A DNA stretch of 64,000 bases from Neorhizobium galegae bv. orientalis str. HAMBI 540 (GTDB lineage Bacteria > Pseudomonadota > Alphaproteobacteria > Rhizobiales > Rhizobiaceae). The stretch is taken from the NCBI RefSeq assembly GCF_000731315.1, contig NZ_HG938353.1, positions 496,001 to 560,000 on the forward strand. The letters are read 5' to 3'. The notes under the pieces were generated by a model. It was not told where the DNA came from. It was given only the letters and a program-made list of their open reading frames with translations, and searched no databases. Position 1 is the first letter of the stretch, and every line of letters begins with the position of its first letter. The position numbers and the translations under genes were made by a program. This document shows, in pieces, positions 54,232 to 63,999 of the stretch.

Positions 54232-57200
54232 GAGACGTTCTCCAGAAGTCGGGATGCGATCGCCGAGAAGCCGGCAAGCGGGAGGGGAAGCCAGTGCGGA
54301 CGGCTGCGCACCTCGTAGGCGATCTCGTAGGCAGCCTTTTCGAGCAGGAAGAGATCGAGGATGCGACCGCGAGCCTCCCGCGGGATGCGCAATTCCTTGG
54401 AATTTTCGGTCGCCTCGAAATAGGCTTCGAGGAAGGCGGGTTCCGCCATCTCAATGAAACGGGCGACGAGCTCTCTATGGCGCGCGTCGTCCACCTCGCT
54501 GACGATTTCCCGGTCGAGATCGGCCGAGGCCGCAAGATAGCTCAGCGACCGCAGCAGCCCCGCAACGTCGCGCAGCGGATTGGTCTTGGCGCGGCGTTCT
54601 TCAAGATCGCGGGTCGGTTCGCCCTCAAAGTCGATGATATAGGCATCGCCCTCCGAGACCAGGATCTGGCCGAGATGGAAGTCGCCGTGGTTGCGGGTCA
54701 TCAGCGTGCCCTTCACCGCGCTCGCGAGGTGTGCGGCGAGGCCAAGAAGGTCGTCGCGGCGGTCCAGCAGTGCTTTTGCCTCGCGGCCGATATCCGAATC
54801 GAGACCTTCGACGGTCTTTTCGAGGATTGCCAGGCTGTGGGAAATCTGGCCTGTGACGGCCTCGCGCCATTTTTCGGCATCGGCCGCCTTTGCCCGGACC
54901 GGCTGGAAGTCCGGATCGTCGGTCGGCTGGGCGAGCGCCACATGCAGTTCGCCGAGCCGTTTGCCGATGGTCGCGACCAAGTTTACCAGCGGCTTGAAAT
55001 GCTCGTCCACCACCTCGCCTTCAAGGCCGGTCACCACGATTTCGTCGATGGCGCGGCGCAGGTTGCTGAGCATCCAGTTCCAGGCGTCGCCCTGATTGCG
55101 GATCGCACTCTGCACGATGATCAGCGTGTAGCGACTGCCGTCCGGCGCCGTGCGGGCGACCTCGCCAAGCAACTGCGCAGTGTTCTGATAACCGACATTG
55201 GTCAGATACCGGGTCATTTCGACTTCGGGATGCATGCCGGGGAAGACGTGGCGGATGAGCTTCACCATCGCCAGGTCGCCCAGAATAAGCGAACTGTTGG
55301 ATTGCTCGGCCGACAACCAGCGGACGGCCATGTCGTCGTGGACCGTCAGGCTGTCGAGGCTCTCTGTGCCGATGAATTCCAATGTGCCGGCGCGGCCGGA
55401 AATCACTGAACGCTCGCGGAGGCCGCGGATCACGCCGCGCGCCAGTCCTTCCATCGCGAACCCGTCGGTCAGGAAGCCGACGCGGCGGCCCTGGCGGATG
55501 CGGGCGAGCGCCAGCTGCTGCGCGAGCGCAGTCGGCTGGGCATCGTCCCAGGAAACGGCGAGCGGCAACAGGTATGTGTCCTTGCGGCCGTTTACCTCTG
55601 CTTCGAGTTCTCCGAGCAGGATGTTGTTGGCAAACGCGATCGGCGTTGCGGCAACCAGCGAAGCACCGGTCAGGACTTCCCCTTTTGCGCCGAACCAGCG
55701 GCGTTTGCCCAGATAGGCGGGCAGGACCTCGTTCGACAGCGTTGCGGCAAGCCGGGGCTGATCGACCAGTTCCTGCAGGTCGCGGCGGGTGACCATGGTC
55801 ACCATGTCCTGCAACTGCTCCGGCGGCTCCTTGCGCCAGACCGGGCCGTCGGCTTCCGCCACCAACTGGAACCAGAAGAAACCGAAGGGCTGCAGGGTCA
55901 AGAGATAGGTCAGCTGTCCGATCGGCGGGAACGGCGACATGCCCGAAAGTTCGATCGGCACACGGCCGGCGAACTGTGCCAGGTCGAGTTCTACCGCCTG
56001 CGGCAGGCGCGAGAGATTGGCGACGCAGAGGATCGTGTCGCCATTGTATTCACGCAGATAGGCAAGGATCTTGCGGTTGCCCGGCGACAGGAACTTCAGC
56101 GAGCCGCGGCCGAAGGCGGAGTGCTTGTTGCGCAAGGCCAGCATCCGCCGCGTCCAGTTGAGCAGCGAATGGGCGTCGGCTCCCTGCGCCTCGACATTCA
56201 CCGCTTCGTATCCGTAGAGCGGGTCCATGACCGGCGGCAGCACCAGCCGGGCCGGGTCAGCCTTCGAAAACCCGCCATTGCGGTCCGGTGACCATTGCAT
56301 CGGGGTGCGCACCCCGTCGCGGTCGCCGAGATAGATGTTGTCGCCCATGCCGATCTCGTCGCCGTAATAGAGAACCGGCGTTCCGGGCATGGAGAGAAGC
56401 AGCGCGTTCATCAATTCGATGCGGCGGCGGTCGCGCTCCATCAGCGGTGCAAGACGGCGGCGGATTCCGAGATTGATGCGGGCGCGGCGGTCGGCGGCAT
56501 AGATGTTCCAGAGGTAGTCGCGTTCCTCGTCGGTCACCATTTCGAGCGTCAGCTCGTCGTGATTGCGAAGGAAAATCGCCCACTGGCAGTTTTCCGGGAT
56601 TTCCGGCGTCTGGCGCATGATGTCGGTGATCGGGAAACGGTCTTCCTTGGCGATCGCCATGTACATGCGCGGCATCAGCGGGAAATGGAACGCCATGTTG
56701 CATTCGTCGCCATTGCCGAAATACTCGTTCGTGTCCTCCGGCCATTGATTGGCCTCGGCGAGCAGCATCTTGCCGGGATGGGTGGAATCGAGCGAGGCGC
56801 GAATCTTCTTCAGGATCTCGTGCGTCTCGGGCAGGTTCTCGTTGTTCGTGCCCTCGCGCTCGACAAGATAGGGGATCGCGTCCAGCCGGAACCCGTCGAT
56901 GCCGGTATCCGCCCAGAAGCGCATCACGCCGAGAAGTTCCTCCAGCACCTGCGGATTGTCGAAGTTGAGGTCCGGTTGGTGGGAGTAGAAGCGGTGCCAG
57001 TAATAGGCGCCGGCGACCGGGTCCCAGGTCCAGTTGGATTTTTCGGTGTCGAGGAAGATGATCCGGGTTTCCGGGAATTTCTGGTCCGTATCCGACCAGA
57101 CGTAGAAGTCCCGTTCCGGAGAGCCAGCCGGCGCATGGCGCGCCCGCTGGAACCATGGATGCTGGTCGGACGTGTGGTTGATGACGAGCTCGATGATGAC

Positions 57201-57539
57201 CCGGATGCCGCGCTGGTGCGCCGCTTCGACAAAGGCCTGAAACTCCTCGATCGTGCCGTAGTCGGAGCTGACATTGCCGTAATCGGCGATGTCGTAGCCG
57301 TCGTCCCGTCGCGGCGACGGGAAGAAGGGCAGCAGCCAGATCGCGTTGGCGCCGAGCGAGGCGATATGGTCGAGCTTCTCGTGCAGGCCCTGAAAATCGC
57401 CGATCCCGTCACCGTTCGCATCGAAGAACGATTTGATGTGGAGCTGGTAGATGACGGCGTCCTTGTACCACAACGGATCGCCATCATTCATCTGTGCCTG
57501 GTTCTGCCCCTGGCCCCGGTTTGCACTCGTCATATCCAT
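54228..57539 (-). CDS. treS: Trehalose synthase-maltokinase fusion (TreS-Mak)
   Basis: A 1103-residue two-part enzyme. The N-terminal GH13 TreS part (about residues 20-570) interconverts trehalose and maltose and carries [16 protein letters not shown] (Asp nucleophile), [10 protein letters not shown] (Glu) and [12 protein letters not shown]. The C-terminal maltokinase part (about 600-1103) phosphorylates maltose to maltose-1-phosphate; its ATP/phosphate site reads [19 protein letters not shown], then DFEGEP. Fusions of the two are known. The product feeds GlgE, encoded just upstream. Its stop overlaps glgB by 4 bases. Confidence 0.96.
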   Translation of the reverse strand: MDMTSANRGQGQNQAQMNDGDPLWYKDAVIYQLHIKSFFDANGDGIGDFQGLHEKLDHIASLGANAIWLLPFFPSPRRDDGYDIADYGNVSSDYGTIEEFQAFVEAAHQRGIRVIIELVINHTSDQHPWFQRARHAPAGSPERDFYVWSDTDQKFPETRIIFLDTEKSNWTWDPVAGAYYWHRFYSHQPDLNFDNPQVLEELLGVMRFWADTGIDGFRLDAIPYLVEREGTNNENLPETHEILKKIRASLDSTHPGKMLLAEANQWPEDTNEYFGNGDECNMAFHFPLMPRMYMAIAKEDRFPITDIMRQTPEIPENCQWAIFLRNHDELTLEMVTDEERDYLWNIYAADRRARINLGIRRRLAPLMERDRRRIELMNALLLSMPGTPVLYYGDEIGMGDNIYLGDRDGVRTPMQWSPDRNGGFSKADPARLVLPPVMDPLYGYEAVNVEAQGADAHSLLNWTRRMLALRNKHSAFGRGSLKFLSPGNRKILAYLREYNGDTILCVANLSRLPQAVELDLAQFAGRVPIELSGMSPFPPIGQLTYLLTLQPFGFFWFQLVAEADGPVWRKEPPEQLQDMVTMVTRRDLQELVDQPRLAATLSNEVLPAYLGKRRWFGAKGEVLTGASLVAATPIAFANNILLGELEAEVNGRKDTYLLPLAVSWDDAQPTALAQQLALARIRQGRRVGFLTDGFAMEGLARGVIRGLRERSVISGRAGTLEFIGTESLDSLTVHDDMAVRWLSAEQSNSSLILGDLAMVKLIRHVFPGMHPEVEMTRYLTNVGYQNTAQLLGEVARTAPDGSRYTLIIVQSAIRNQGDAWNWMLSNLRRAIDEIVVTGLEGEVVDEHFKPLVNLVATIGKRLGELHVALAQPTDDPDFQPVRAKAADAEKWREAVTGQISHSLAILEKTVEGLDSDIGREAKALLDRRDDLLGLAAHLASAVKGTLMTRNHGDFHLGQILVSEGDAYIIDFEGEPTRDLEERRAKTNPLRDVAGLLRSLSYLAASADLDREIVSEVDDARHRELVARFIEMAEPAFLEAYFEATENSKELRIPREARGRILDLFLLEKAAYEIAYEVRSRPHWLPLPLAGFSAIASRLLENVS

Positions 57540-57555
57540 TTTTTGCTTTCCTCCC

Positions 57556-60500
57556 CTATCTCACACGCCAGATCGCAAAGGGCAGGCCCCAATGGGGATC
57601 AAGCCGCAACCTCTGCATCTTGCCGGTCCAGGTGAACTTTTGGCCGGTGATCAGGTCTTCGACGTCAAGTGCGCCATGGTCCGGGAGGTTCCATGACCAG
57701 AGCGGTATTTCGACATTCGCCTCCTGCGCGTTGTGCGGATCGAGGTTGATCGCGATCAGCAGGACGTTCTCGCGACCGGCACTCGCCTTCTCGAAGAACA
57801 TGATGTTGTCGTTCCAGGCGGTGAGAAGCTGCAGGCCGAGATGCGAATGCAGCGCCGGGTTCTCGCGGCGGAGCCGGTTGAGCAGGGTAATCTCGCCATT
57901 GATATTGCCCGGGCGGTCGTAGTCCCAGGCACGGATCTCGTATTTCTCCGAGTCCGCATATTCCTTGCGCTTGGCGTCCGGCCGTCCTTCGCAGAGTTCG
58001 AAGCCGTTATAGACGCCCCAGAGGCCGGACAGCGTCGCGGCAAGTGCTGCCCGGATCAGATAGGCCGGCCGCGGCGCGTTCTGGAGGAAGTCCGGGTTGA
58101 TGTCATGGGTGTTGACGAAGAAATGCGGCCGGAAGAACTCCTTCGGCTCTTCGGTGGTGATCTCGCGCATATACTGCTCGAGCTCCCATTTGGCATTGCG
58201 CCAGGTGAAATAGGTGTAGGACTGCGAGAAGCCGATCTTGGCGAGCCGGTACATGACCTTCGGCTTGGTGAAGGCTTCCGACAGGAAGACGACATCCGGA
58301 TGCCGCGCGCGGATGTCGGCGATCAGCCACTCCCAGAACGGGAAGGGTTTCGTGTGCGGGTTGTCGACGCGGAACAATTTTACGCCGTTGTCGACCCACT
58401 TCTGCACGATGTCGCGAAGCTCGACCCAGAGCGACGGGATCGCGTCATGGGCGTAGAAATCGACGTTGACGATGTCCTCGTATTTCTTCGGCGGGTTTTC
58501 CGCATATCGGATCGTCCCGTCCGGCCGCCAGTCGAACCAGCCGGGATGTGATTTCAGCCACGGATGATCGGGCGAAGCCTGGATCGCCAGGTCGAGCGCT
58601 ATTTCAAGGCCCTCTTCCTGGGCGGCATCCACCAGCCGGCGGAAGTCTTCGAACGTGCCGAGCTCCGGATGGATCGCGTCATGACCGCCTTCTTCCGAGC
58701 CGATCGCATAGGGGCTGCCCGGATCGTCCGGCGCGGGGCTCAGCGAGTTGTTGCGGCCTTTGCGGTTGGTCTTGCCGATCGGGTGGACGGGCGGGAAATA
58801 AAGGACGTCGAAGCCCATGTCGCGGATGGCGGGCAGCCGCTTGATGACGTCGTCGAAGGTGCCGTGCCGGTTGGGATCGCCACTCTGCGAGCGGGGAAAG
58901 ATCTGGTACCAACTGGCGAAACCGGCAGCGATACGCTCCGCATCCACGGGGATCGCCTGCGAACGGACCTTGAATGGCCGACGGTCGGCCTCCGCCATCA
59001 GATCGGCGGTCTCGGGCGCCAGCAGGATTTCCGTGCGCTGCGGGTCCTGCACCTCGGTCAGCTTGTCGAACAGGGTTTTGAGCCGGGTCTTGATCCTGCC
59101 CGAAGAGTTGTCCAGCGCATCGAGAACGAGGTTGATGCCCTCCTGGATTTCCAGCCGAAGATCGAGCCGCGCCTCGTGTTTCTTCACGAATTCGTAGCGG
59201 AAGATCGCAAAGGGATTGCGCCAGGCTTCGATCAGAAACTCGTGACGCCCCATCCGCTTCAGCGTGAATTCCGCGTTCCAGCGATCGTTGAGGACGAGCC
59301 GCATGCGCTCTTCGGTCCATTCCGTCTCGTCGGCTGCGCGCCAAAGCAGCGCCGCCGCCAATGGATCGTGGCCGTCGCCAAAGATATCCGCCTCGACCTT
59401 CACCGTCTCGCCGACGACCCGCTTGACCACGAAACGGCCGTCATCGACGGAAGGCGTGATCTTCTCGATTGCCAGCCGGGGGGAAGCGGTCGCCTTGTCC
59501 ACGGCCGGCACCGGCACGGCATCGACGATCGGCACCGACGACCGGCCCTCGAATATCCTGATCTCACCGGGTTTCAGCTTGAGCTGTGCGGCAAAGGCTT
59601 CGCCATCCGCCTCCGGCGCTTCGAGCGGCAGGAACGGTGAGGCAGCCTCGCGAAGCGCGTTGAATGGCGCAGCCACGGCACGCCGCAGATCGCGGTTCAG
59701 GACCACCACCCGCACCTTCTGCGCCGAACGCACGTCTTCCCGGTCGGTCTGCATCAATGCCACGGCCGGCGTCTGGCTGGTGGAGATGAGACGCAGCGGC
59801 TGCCGGGCGAAGCCGGCAGCGGTCTTGTTGGTACCGGCATTGACGCTGCGTATATCGATCGAGAGATCGAACGAGCCCTGTTCGCGCAGGCCCCTGAGCC
59901 CCATCCCATCGCCATGCAGGGGATCGAGCGGCGTGGAAGCGCCGAATTCGAAACCCATCGGGATCATCAGCCCGCTTGCGAAGGTCGATGCGAGTTTCAG
60001 CGACCGGACAGCCTTCCTTTGCAGCACTTCGCAGCTGTCGGTGCCATGGGCGATGCGTTTGCCAAAAGGTGCTTCCGGAAACGTGACCTGATAACCGAGC
60101 TGTCGCTGGATCTGGTATTCGTCGAGGATCCAGCGCTCCTCAAGGTTCCACCAGGCAAGCGACGAAAAACTGCCGTCGAAGCCGGCGCCCTCGAGCGCCC
60201 GTCGATCTTCGAACGAGGTGCCTGGCGTCCATGCCAGAAAGGTGGTTTCCGGTGTGGCCTTGCGGGTCGAGACGATCAGGTCGTACCAGGCTTCCGGCGC
60301 CAGGCGGCCGATGCCGAGGCAGCGGAAACCGGCAACCCCAAGGCCGGCAAGCCGCGCCATGCGGTTGCGCCAGTCCTCGATATGGTGGGCTTCGTTCATG
60401 AAATCGATGCCGCGGCTGCAGCTGTCCCGCGGCGCGACACGCGGATCGGCGAGGATCGGCCCGGCATGTTCCGCATCCACCGCGACCCGGTCGACTACGA

Positions 60501-60810
60501 GGTCGAGCATCAGCTTGACCTTGCTTTCGCCTGCCGCCCGGATCAGCGCCTTGATGCCGTCCTCGACGGAGGAACCGATCTGAAGCTCGGGGTCGAGCCG
60601 ATCGAAATTCTTCGTCACGAAGACGCTGGCATTGTGGCCCCGTTCGAAAAGCGGCGCCGTCAGCACCGTGTCGAAGCCGAGATCCCTGGCATGCGCGAAA
60701 AGCTCCCGCCAGGCGTCGAGCCCTCTCAGCATCAGGGGATGAACGTAGTAAATCTGAGGTGGGAGTTGCGCGAGGGATGTCCCGGCGATGAATTGGGGGC
60801 GCGTGTTCAT
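57556..60810 (-). CDS. glgE: Maltose-1-phosphate maltosyltransferase with extra N-terminal amylase-like half
   Basis: A 1084-residue protein. From about residue 435 it is a full GlgE: an N-terminal beta domain (ITPSVDDGRFVVKRVVGETV), then the GH13_3 barrel with the nucleophile in LFRVDNPHTKPFPFWEWL, the acid in DVVFLSEAFTKP and the third acid in NTHDINPDFLQ. The first about 430 residues form another amylase-like domain, where GFRCLGIGRL replaces the usual G-F-R-x-D and FLAWTPGT replaces the Glu motif, so it should be inactive. GlgE extends alpha-1,4-glucans from maltose-1-phosphate. The gap to treS is 16 bases. Confidence 0.94.
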   Translation of the reverse strand: MNTRPQFIAGTSLAQLPPQIYYVHPLMLRGLDAWRELFAHARDLGFDTVLTAPLFERGHNASVFVTKNFDRLDPELQIGSSVEDGIKALIRAAGESKVKLMLDLVVDRVAVDAEHAGPILADPRVAPRDSCSRGIDFMNEAHHIEDWRNRMARLAGLGVAGFRCLGIGRLAPEAWYDLIVSTRKATPETTFLAWTPGTSFEDRRALEGAGFDGSFSSLAWWNLEERWILDEYQIQRQLGYQVTFPEAPFGKRIAHGTDSCEVLQRKAVRSLKLASTFASGLMIPMGFEFGASTPLDPLHGDGMGLRGLREQGSFDLSIDIRSVNAGTNKTAAGFARQPLRLISTSQTPAVALMQTDREDVRSAQKVRVVVLNRDLRRAVAAPFNALREAASPFLPLEAPEADGEAFAAQLKLKPGEIRIFEGRSSVPIVDAVPVPAVDKATASPRLAIEKITPSVDDGRFVVKRVVGETVKVEADIFGDGHDPLAAALLWRAADETEWTEERMRLVLNDRWNAEFTLKRMGRHEFLIEAWRNPFAIFRYEFVKKHEARLDLRLEIQEGINLVLDALDNSSGRIKTRLKTLFDKLTEVQDPQRTEILLAPETADLMAEADRRPFKVRSQAIPVDAERIAAGFASWYQIFPRSQSGDPNRHGTFDDVIKRLPAIRDMGFDVLYFPPVHPIGKTNRKGRNNSLSPAPDDPGSPYAIGSEEGGHDAIHPELGTFEDFRRLVDAAQEEGLEIALDLAIQASPDHPWLKSHPGWFDWRPDGTIRYAENPPKKYEDIVNVDFYAHDAIPSLWVELRDIVQKWVDNGVKLFRVDNPHTKPFPFWEWLIADIRARHPDVVFLSEAFTKPKVMYRLAKIGFSQSYTYFTWRNAKWELEQYMREITTEEPKEFFRPHFFVNTHDINPDFLQNAPRPAYLIRAALAATLSGLWGVYNGFELCEGRPDAKRKEYADSEKYEIRAWDYDRPGNINGEITLLNRLRRENPALHSHLGLQLLTAWNDNIMFFEKASAGRENVLLIAINLDPHNAQEANVEIPLWSWNLPDHGALDVEDLITGQKFTWTGKMQRLRLDPHWGLPFAIWRVR

Positions 60811-61014
60811 CGGTTTTGCCTCGCCGCAGATTAGAGCCGTCGAATTTGCGGTCTAACTGTCGAGCGGCGGTGCTGGTTCCGATAAAATTGCCTGACTCAC
60901 GCGCTTTCTCACGCTTCGGGCCTGCATCTTCGGCGAAGCTGTTGATGCAGATGATCAATCCGCAGTTGTTCCTGAGAGGCGTCTTGGCCCCTATTTTCGG
61001 ACGAGTTGAAACAG

Positions 61015-61041
61015 AAAAAGGCCGGAGATCGCTCCGGCCTT
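61015..61041 (-). terminator. Rho-independent terminator of the TctC-type gene
   Basis: A 10-bp stem, AAGGCCGGAG (61018-61027) and CTCCGGCCTT (61032-61041), with a 4-base loop. On the minus strand TTTTT follows, just downstream of the stop at 61068. Confidence 0.88.
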
Positions 61042-61067
61042 CCTGATACGGTCATACGTCCGGAAGC

Positions 61068-62048
61068 TTACTGCTTTTCGATCTTGCCGATCTTGGCCCA
61101 CTCTTCCCAGCGCTTGGTGTCCATCGTCGCGTAGTCGAGGGTCGCCTTCGGGCTGTCGAGCGTCATCGGCTCGCCGCCATTGGTGCCGACGAACTTGCGG
61201 GCTTCTTCGCTGGTGGTGACCTGCGTCATCACCTTGTGCATCTTGTCGAGAATATCCTTCGGCGTGCCCTTGGGCGCGGCGAGAACCCACCAGATGCGTA
61301 CGTCGACATTCGGCACGCCTTCTTCCGCGAAAGTCGGGATATCCGGGACGGAGGAAATGCGCTTCGCCGTGCTGACGGCCAGCACCCGCAGCGTTCCGTC
61401 ACGCGAGCGGGCAAGGCCGAAGACCGGGTCGCCGACCATGTAGTCGATGGCGCCGCTTGCAAAGTCGTTGAGCGAGTCGGCACTGGTCTTGTAACGCACC
61501 TGAAGCGTGTCCGGCACGCCGGTATTGGCCTTGTACATTTCGGCCAGGATCACCGACGGGAAGTTCGACGTGGCGTAGGAGCCCTTGGCGCCCTTCTCCT
61601 TCATCGCCTTGGTCAGGTCGGAAATCTTCTGGTAGGGCGACTTGGCGTTGACCAGCATCATGAACGCCTGGCTGAACACCGGCGCGACATAGTCGAAGTC
61701 CTTGAGCGGATCATAAGGCGGCGCGTTGAAAACGTAGGGCGCCGCGGTAAACTGGTCGGCCGAGCCGATCAGCATCGTATAACCATCCGGCTTCGCGTTC
61801 TTGAGCGCGACGACCGAAAGGCTTCCGAGGCCGCCCGGCTTGTTGTCGACGATGACGGTCTGTTTAAGCTGTTCTTCGAGCTTCTTGGCGAAGAAGCGGG
61901 CATAGACGTCCGCGCCGCTGCCGGCCGGGAAACCGGCGAGCAGCGTGATCTGCCGGCTCGGGTAGTTGTCGTCGGCGGCGGTGGCCGTACCTCCCGGAAC
62001 GTATGCGGAAAACACCAGCGCCAGGGCGCCTGCTAAAAATTTCTTCAC
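61068..62048 (-). CDS. Bug/TctC family tripartite tricarboxylate transporter binding protein (orphan)
   Basis: A 326-residue exported binding protein with a signal peptide (MKKFLAGALALVFSAYVPGG). Bug-family segments are YPSRQITLLAGFPAGSGADV near residue 29, VVDNKPGGLGSLSVVALKN near 63, and AKRISSVPDIPTFAEEGVPN near 222. No tctA or tctB permease genes lie nearby, so it either docks to a permease encoded elsewhere or acts as a sensor partner, both known for this family. The ligand is unknown. It has its own terminator. Confidence 0.92.
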   Translation of the reverse strand: MKKFLAGALALVFSAYVPGGTATAADDNYPSRQITLLAGFPAGSGADVYARFFAKKLEEQLKQTVIVDNKPGGLGSLSVVALKNAKPDGYTMLIGSADQFTAAPYVFNAPPYDPLKDFDYVAPVFSQAFMMLVNAKSPYQKISDLTKAMKEKGAKGSYATSNFPSVILAEMYKANTGVPDTLQVRYKTSADSLNDFASGAIDYMVGDPVFGLARSRDGTLRVLAVSTAKRISSVPDIPTFAEEGVPNVDVRIWWVLAAPKGTPKDILDKMHKVMTQVTTSEEARKFVGTNGGEPMTLDSPKATLDYATMDTKRWEEWAKIGKIEKQ

Positions 62049-62349
62049 TGCACTCTCCTCCTAGAGTCAGTCCGGAACATCGTGGGCGAGGCCGGAATGT
62101 GATAACGCGAACAGTCTCCTCCCGCTCGCGCTAAAATATAAGGTAGCCATACATTTTGGGGGTCGTCAAATGCCCTGCCGGTGTGAAAGTGGCTTCCGGC
62201 CAAAATCTAATGGGCGGGATGGCCGCGCTTATGCCGCGGCGGCTCGAGGCCTGATTTTTGGGCGATTTCGAGGCTCAAAACACGAGATCTCGCCACTCCA
62301 GAAGCCGAACCGTTACCGTTGTTCCGCCCGCCGCCTGGAGCGTGAGACT
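62049..62349. other. Intergenic region upstream of the TctC-type gene
   Basis: A 301-base gap. On the minus strand, TTGACG at about 62162-62167 with an AT-rich stretch about 18 bases on (TACCTT, TATATT) could be the promoter of the TctC-type gene. The part from 62180 to 62349 has coding-like composition, but no reading frame there looks like a protein. Confidence 0.4.
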
Positions 62350-62874
62350 CTAAGATCGGCGTGGCGGCCAGGCGCGCAGAAGTGCGCCGGTGGCGCCTCC
62401 CACCGGGTCGGTCTTTGGAAGCGGCAGGTTGGCGATCCTGGCAAGTTGCGCCTCGCTCGCCGGCCTCGTCTGGATATCCGCTTCCTGCCTGGGCGGGTAG
62501 GCGCCGACTACCAGGAAGTCCCGGCTGGCGTCGATCCGCATATGGCCGGTGCCGGCGGGCAGGATCAGGCAGTCTCCGGCATGGACGCTGAGTTCCGTGC
62601 CGTCAGGCCCGCCGATCAGCAGCCGTGCCCGGCCGCCGGCGATCCCCAGCACTTCATGCGCGCCGGTGTGATAATGCTGATAGTCGAATACGCCATTGCG
62701 CCAGATCCCCTTCCACCCATTCTCCCTGAACCGGCTTTCGAACTTCGGCGCCATCTCGCCTTCCGCCGCGACGGCCTGCCGATAGACCAGCACCGGCAGT
62801 TCGGGATTGTTCGGCACCCAGTCGCCGGGCTCGAAGAGGATCGTTTCGAGAGTGGTATCGGCAGCGGAGGTCAT
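62350..62874 (-). CDS. Cupin domain protein
   Basis: A 174-residue single-cupin protein. The metal-binding pattern is YQHYHTGAHEVLGIAGG near residue 65, with a second motif LPAGTGHMRIDASRD near 105. The N-terminal LFEPGDWVPNNPELPVLVYR is typical of small rhizobial cupins. The ATG at 62874 follows the end of the DUF3175 gene by 25 bases; a longer frame into that gene is rejected. Function is unknown, and a sugar or small-acid binding or isomerase role is possible. Confidence 0.85.
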   Translation of the reverse strand: MTSAADTTLETILFEPGDWVPNNPELPVLVYRQAVAAEGEMAPKFESRFRENGWKGIWRNGVFDYQHYHTGAHEVLGIAGGRARLLIGGPDGTELSVHAGDCLILPAGTGHMRIDASRDFLVVGAYPPRQEADIQTRPASEAQLARIANLPLPKTDPVGGATGALLRAWPPRRS

Positions 62875-62899
62875 GGCATCGAGGCTCGGCGGGGTAATC

Positions 62900-63193
62900 T
62901 TAATGCTTCGGTTCACGGCCGAAATCCTTGCGAAGCTCATCCTTGGTCTTTTCCAGCGTCACGCGTCGCGATTTCGAAAGCTGGCCGCCGGCGCGGTTGA
63001 TGTAGAAATTCAGCATCGACATCGCCGATTGGAACGGGCTCGACTTGCGGCGATGGCTCTCCTCTGCTGAGTGCTGGAGGGAGCCGGCGATCTTTTTCGG
63101 GCTGCGCGATTTGAACACGCCATCCTTCAGGTGCATCGCATCGCTATGTTCGGTCACGTCCTGCGACCATTTCTTCTTGTTCTTCTTGGGCAT
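62900..63193 (-). CDS. DUF3175 family basic protein
   Basis: A 97-residue, strongly basic protein beginning MPKKNKKKWSQDVTEHSDAM and continuing LKDGVFKSRSPKKIAGSLQHSA, the conserved DUF3175 core. FYINRAGGQLSKSRRVTLEK lies near residue 62. There is no signal peptide or membrane segment. The family is common in rhizobia and of unknown function; its charge suggests nucleic-acid contact. It lies directly before the cupin gene on the same strand. Confidence 0.88.
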   Translation of the reverse strand: MPKKNKKKWSQDVTEHSDAMHLKDGVFKSRSPKKIAGSLQHSAEESHRRKSSPFQSAMSMLNFYINRAGGQLSKSRRVTLEKTKDELRKDFGREPKH

Positions 63194-63255
63194 GGAAATC
63201 TCCCGTGGAAGATTGGATATCCTCCCGAACCGGCCGCTGCCGGCAAGGTTCCCGC

Positions 63256-63999
63256 CTATCGTGCTGCGGCCGTCGTATTGCGCACCACGAGATGGGTTTC
63301 CAGCACGTAGCGCACGTCGCGGATGGCGCGCGACTGCAGCATGTCGAGGAGCAGCGAAACGGCCACCCGGCCGGCTTCCGTAGACCGATTGGAGACCGAT
63401 GTCAGCGCTGGATAGGTGACGGCGCCAAGCACGTCGTCGCAGCCGATCAGGCTGAAATCGCCGGGCACCGAGACCCGCTTTTCGGAAAGCCCGGCCAGCA
63501 CGCCTTGCGCCGTCAGGTCGTCGAAGGCGACGGCCGCCGTGGCGCCGGTGGCCAGGATCGCGCTGACGGCGTTGCGGCCGGAATTGTAGCTCGCCAGCAC
63601 CGCCGGCACGGTTTCGACCACGATATCCAGCTTTGATGCGGCGGCCTTGATGGCGGTGCGGCGCTGCTTGTTCGACCAGGAATTCGACGGGCCGCTGACA
63701 TAGACGATCCGGCGGTGGCCGAGCTTGGCGAGATGTTCGACCGCCTCGCGGACGCCCGATCCGCTGTCGATCAGCACCCGCGGAATGCCGTCGACATCGC
63801 GGTTGATCAGCACCAGCGGCAGCAGGTTTGCATGGGCGCGGATGCGCTCGTCCGAAAGGCGGGAGGAGGCGAGTACCAAGCCTTCTACCTGGCCTGCGAA
63901 CCGGCCGACCAGCTTGTCTTCCTGCGTCGGGTTCTCCTCGGTATTGCCGAGGAAGATGCAGAAATCGGAACGGTCCGCCTCCAGTTGGGCCGCCTGGAT
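63256..63999 (-). CDS. LacI family transcriptional regulator (5' end outside window)
   Basis: The C-terminal 247 residues of a LacI/GalR regulator. The frame is open to the right edge, so the helix-turn-helix and start lie beyond it. Visible family parts are the effector-binding domain segments LPLVLINRDVDG, LGHRRIVYVSGPSNSWSNKQRR near visible residue 98, and AVAFDDLTAQGVL near 155. SVPGDFSLIGCDDV follows near 178, then PALTSVSNRSTEAGRVAVSLL. Such repressors usually control sugar or sugar-acid genes. Its target is not in the window unless it is the DUF3175/cupin pair downstream. Confidence 0.92.
   Translation of the reverse strand: MQAAQLEADRSDFCIFLGNTEENPTQEDKLVGRFAGQVEGLVLASSRLSDERIRAHANLLPLVLINRDVDGIPRVLIDSGSGVREAVEHLAKLGHRRIVYVSGPSNSWSNKQRRTAIKAAASKLDIVVETVPAVLASYNSGRNAVSAILATGATAAVAFDDLTAQGVLAGLSEKRVSVPGDFSLIGCDDVLGAVTYPALTSVSNRSTEAGRVAVSLLLDMLQSRAIRDVRYVLETHLVVRNTTAAAR

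Noticed and set aside
52462..54318. 618-residue plus-strand frame over glgB
   Set aside because: Antisense of glgB, whose catalytic motifs are all intact.
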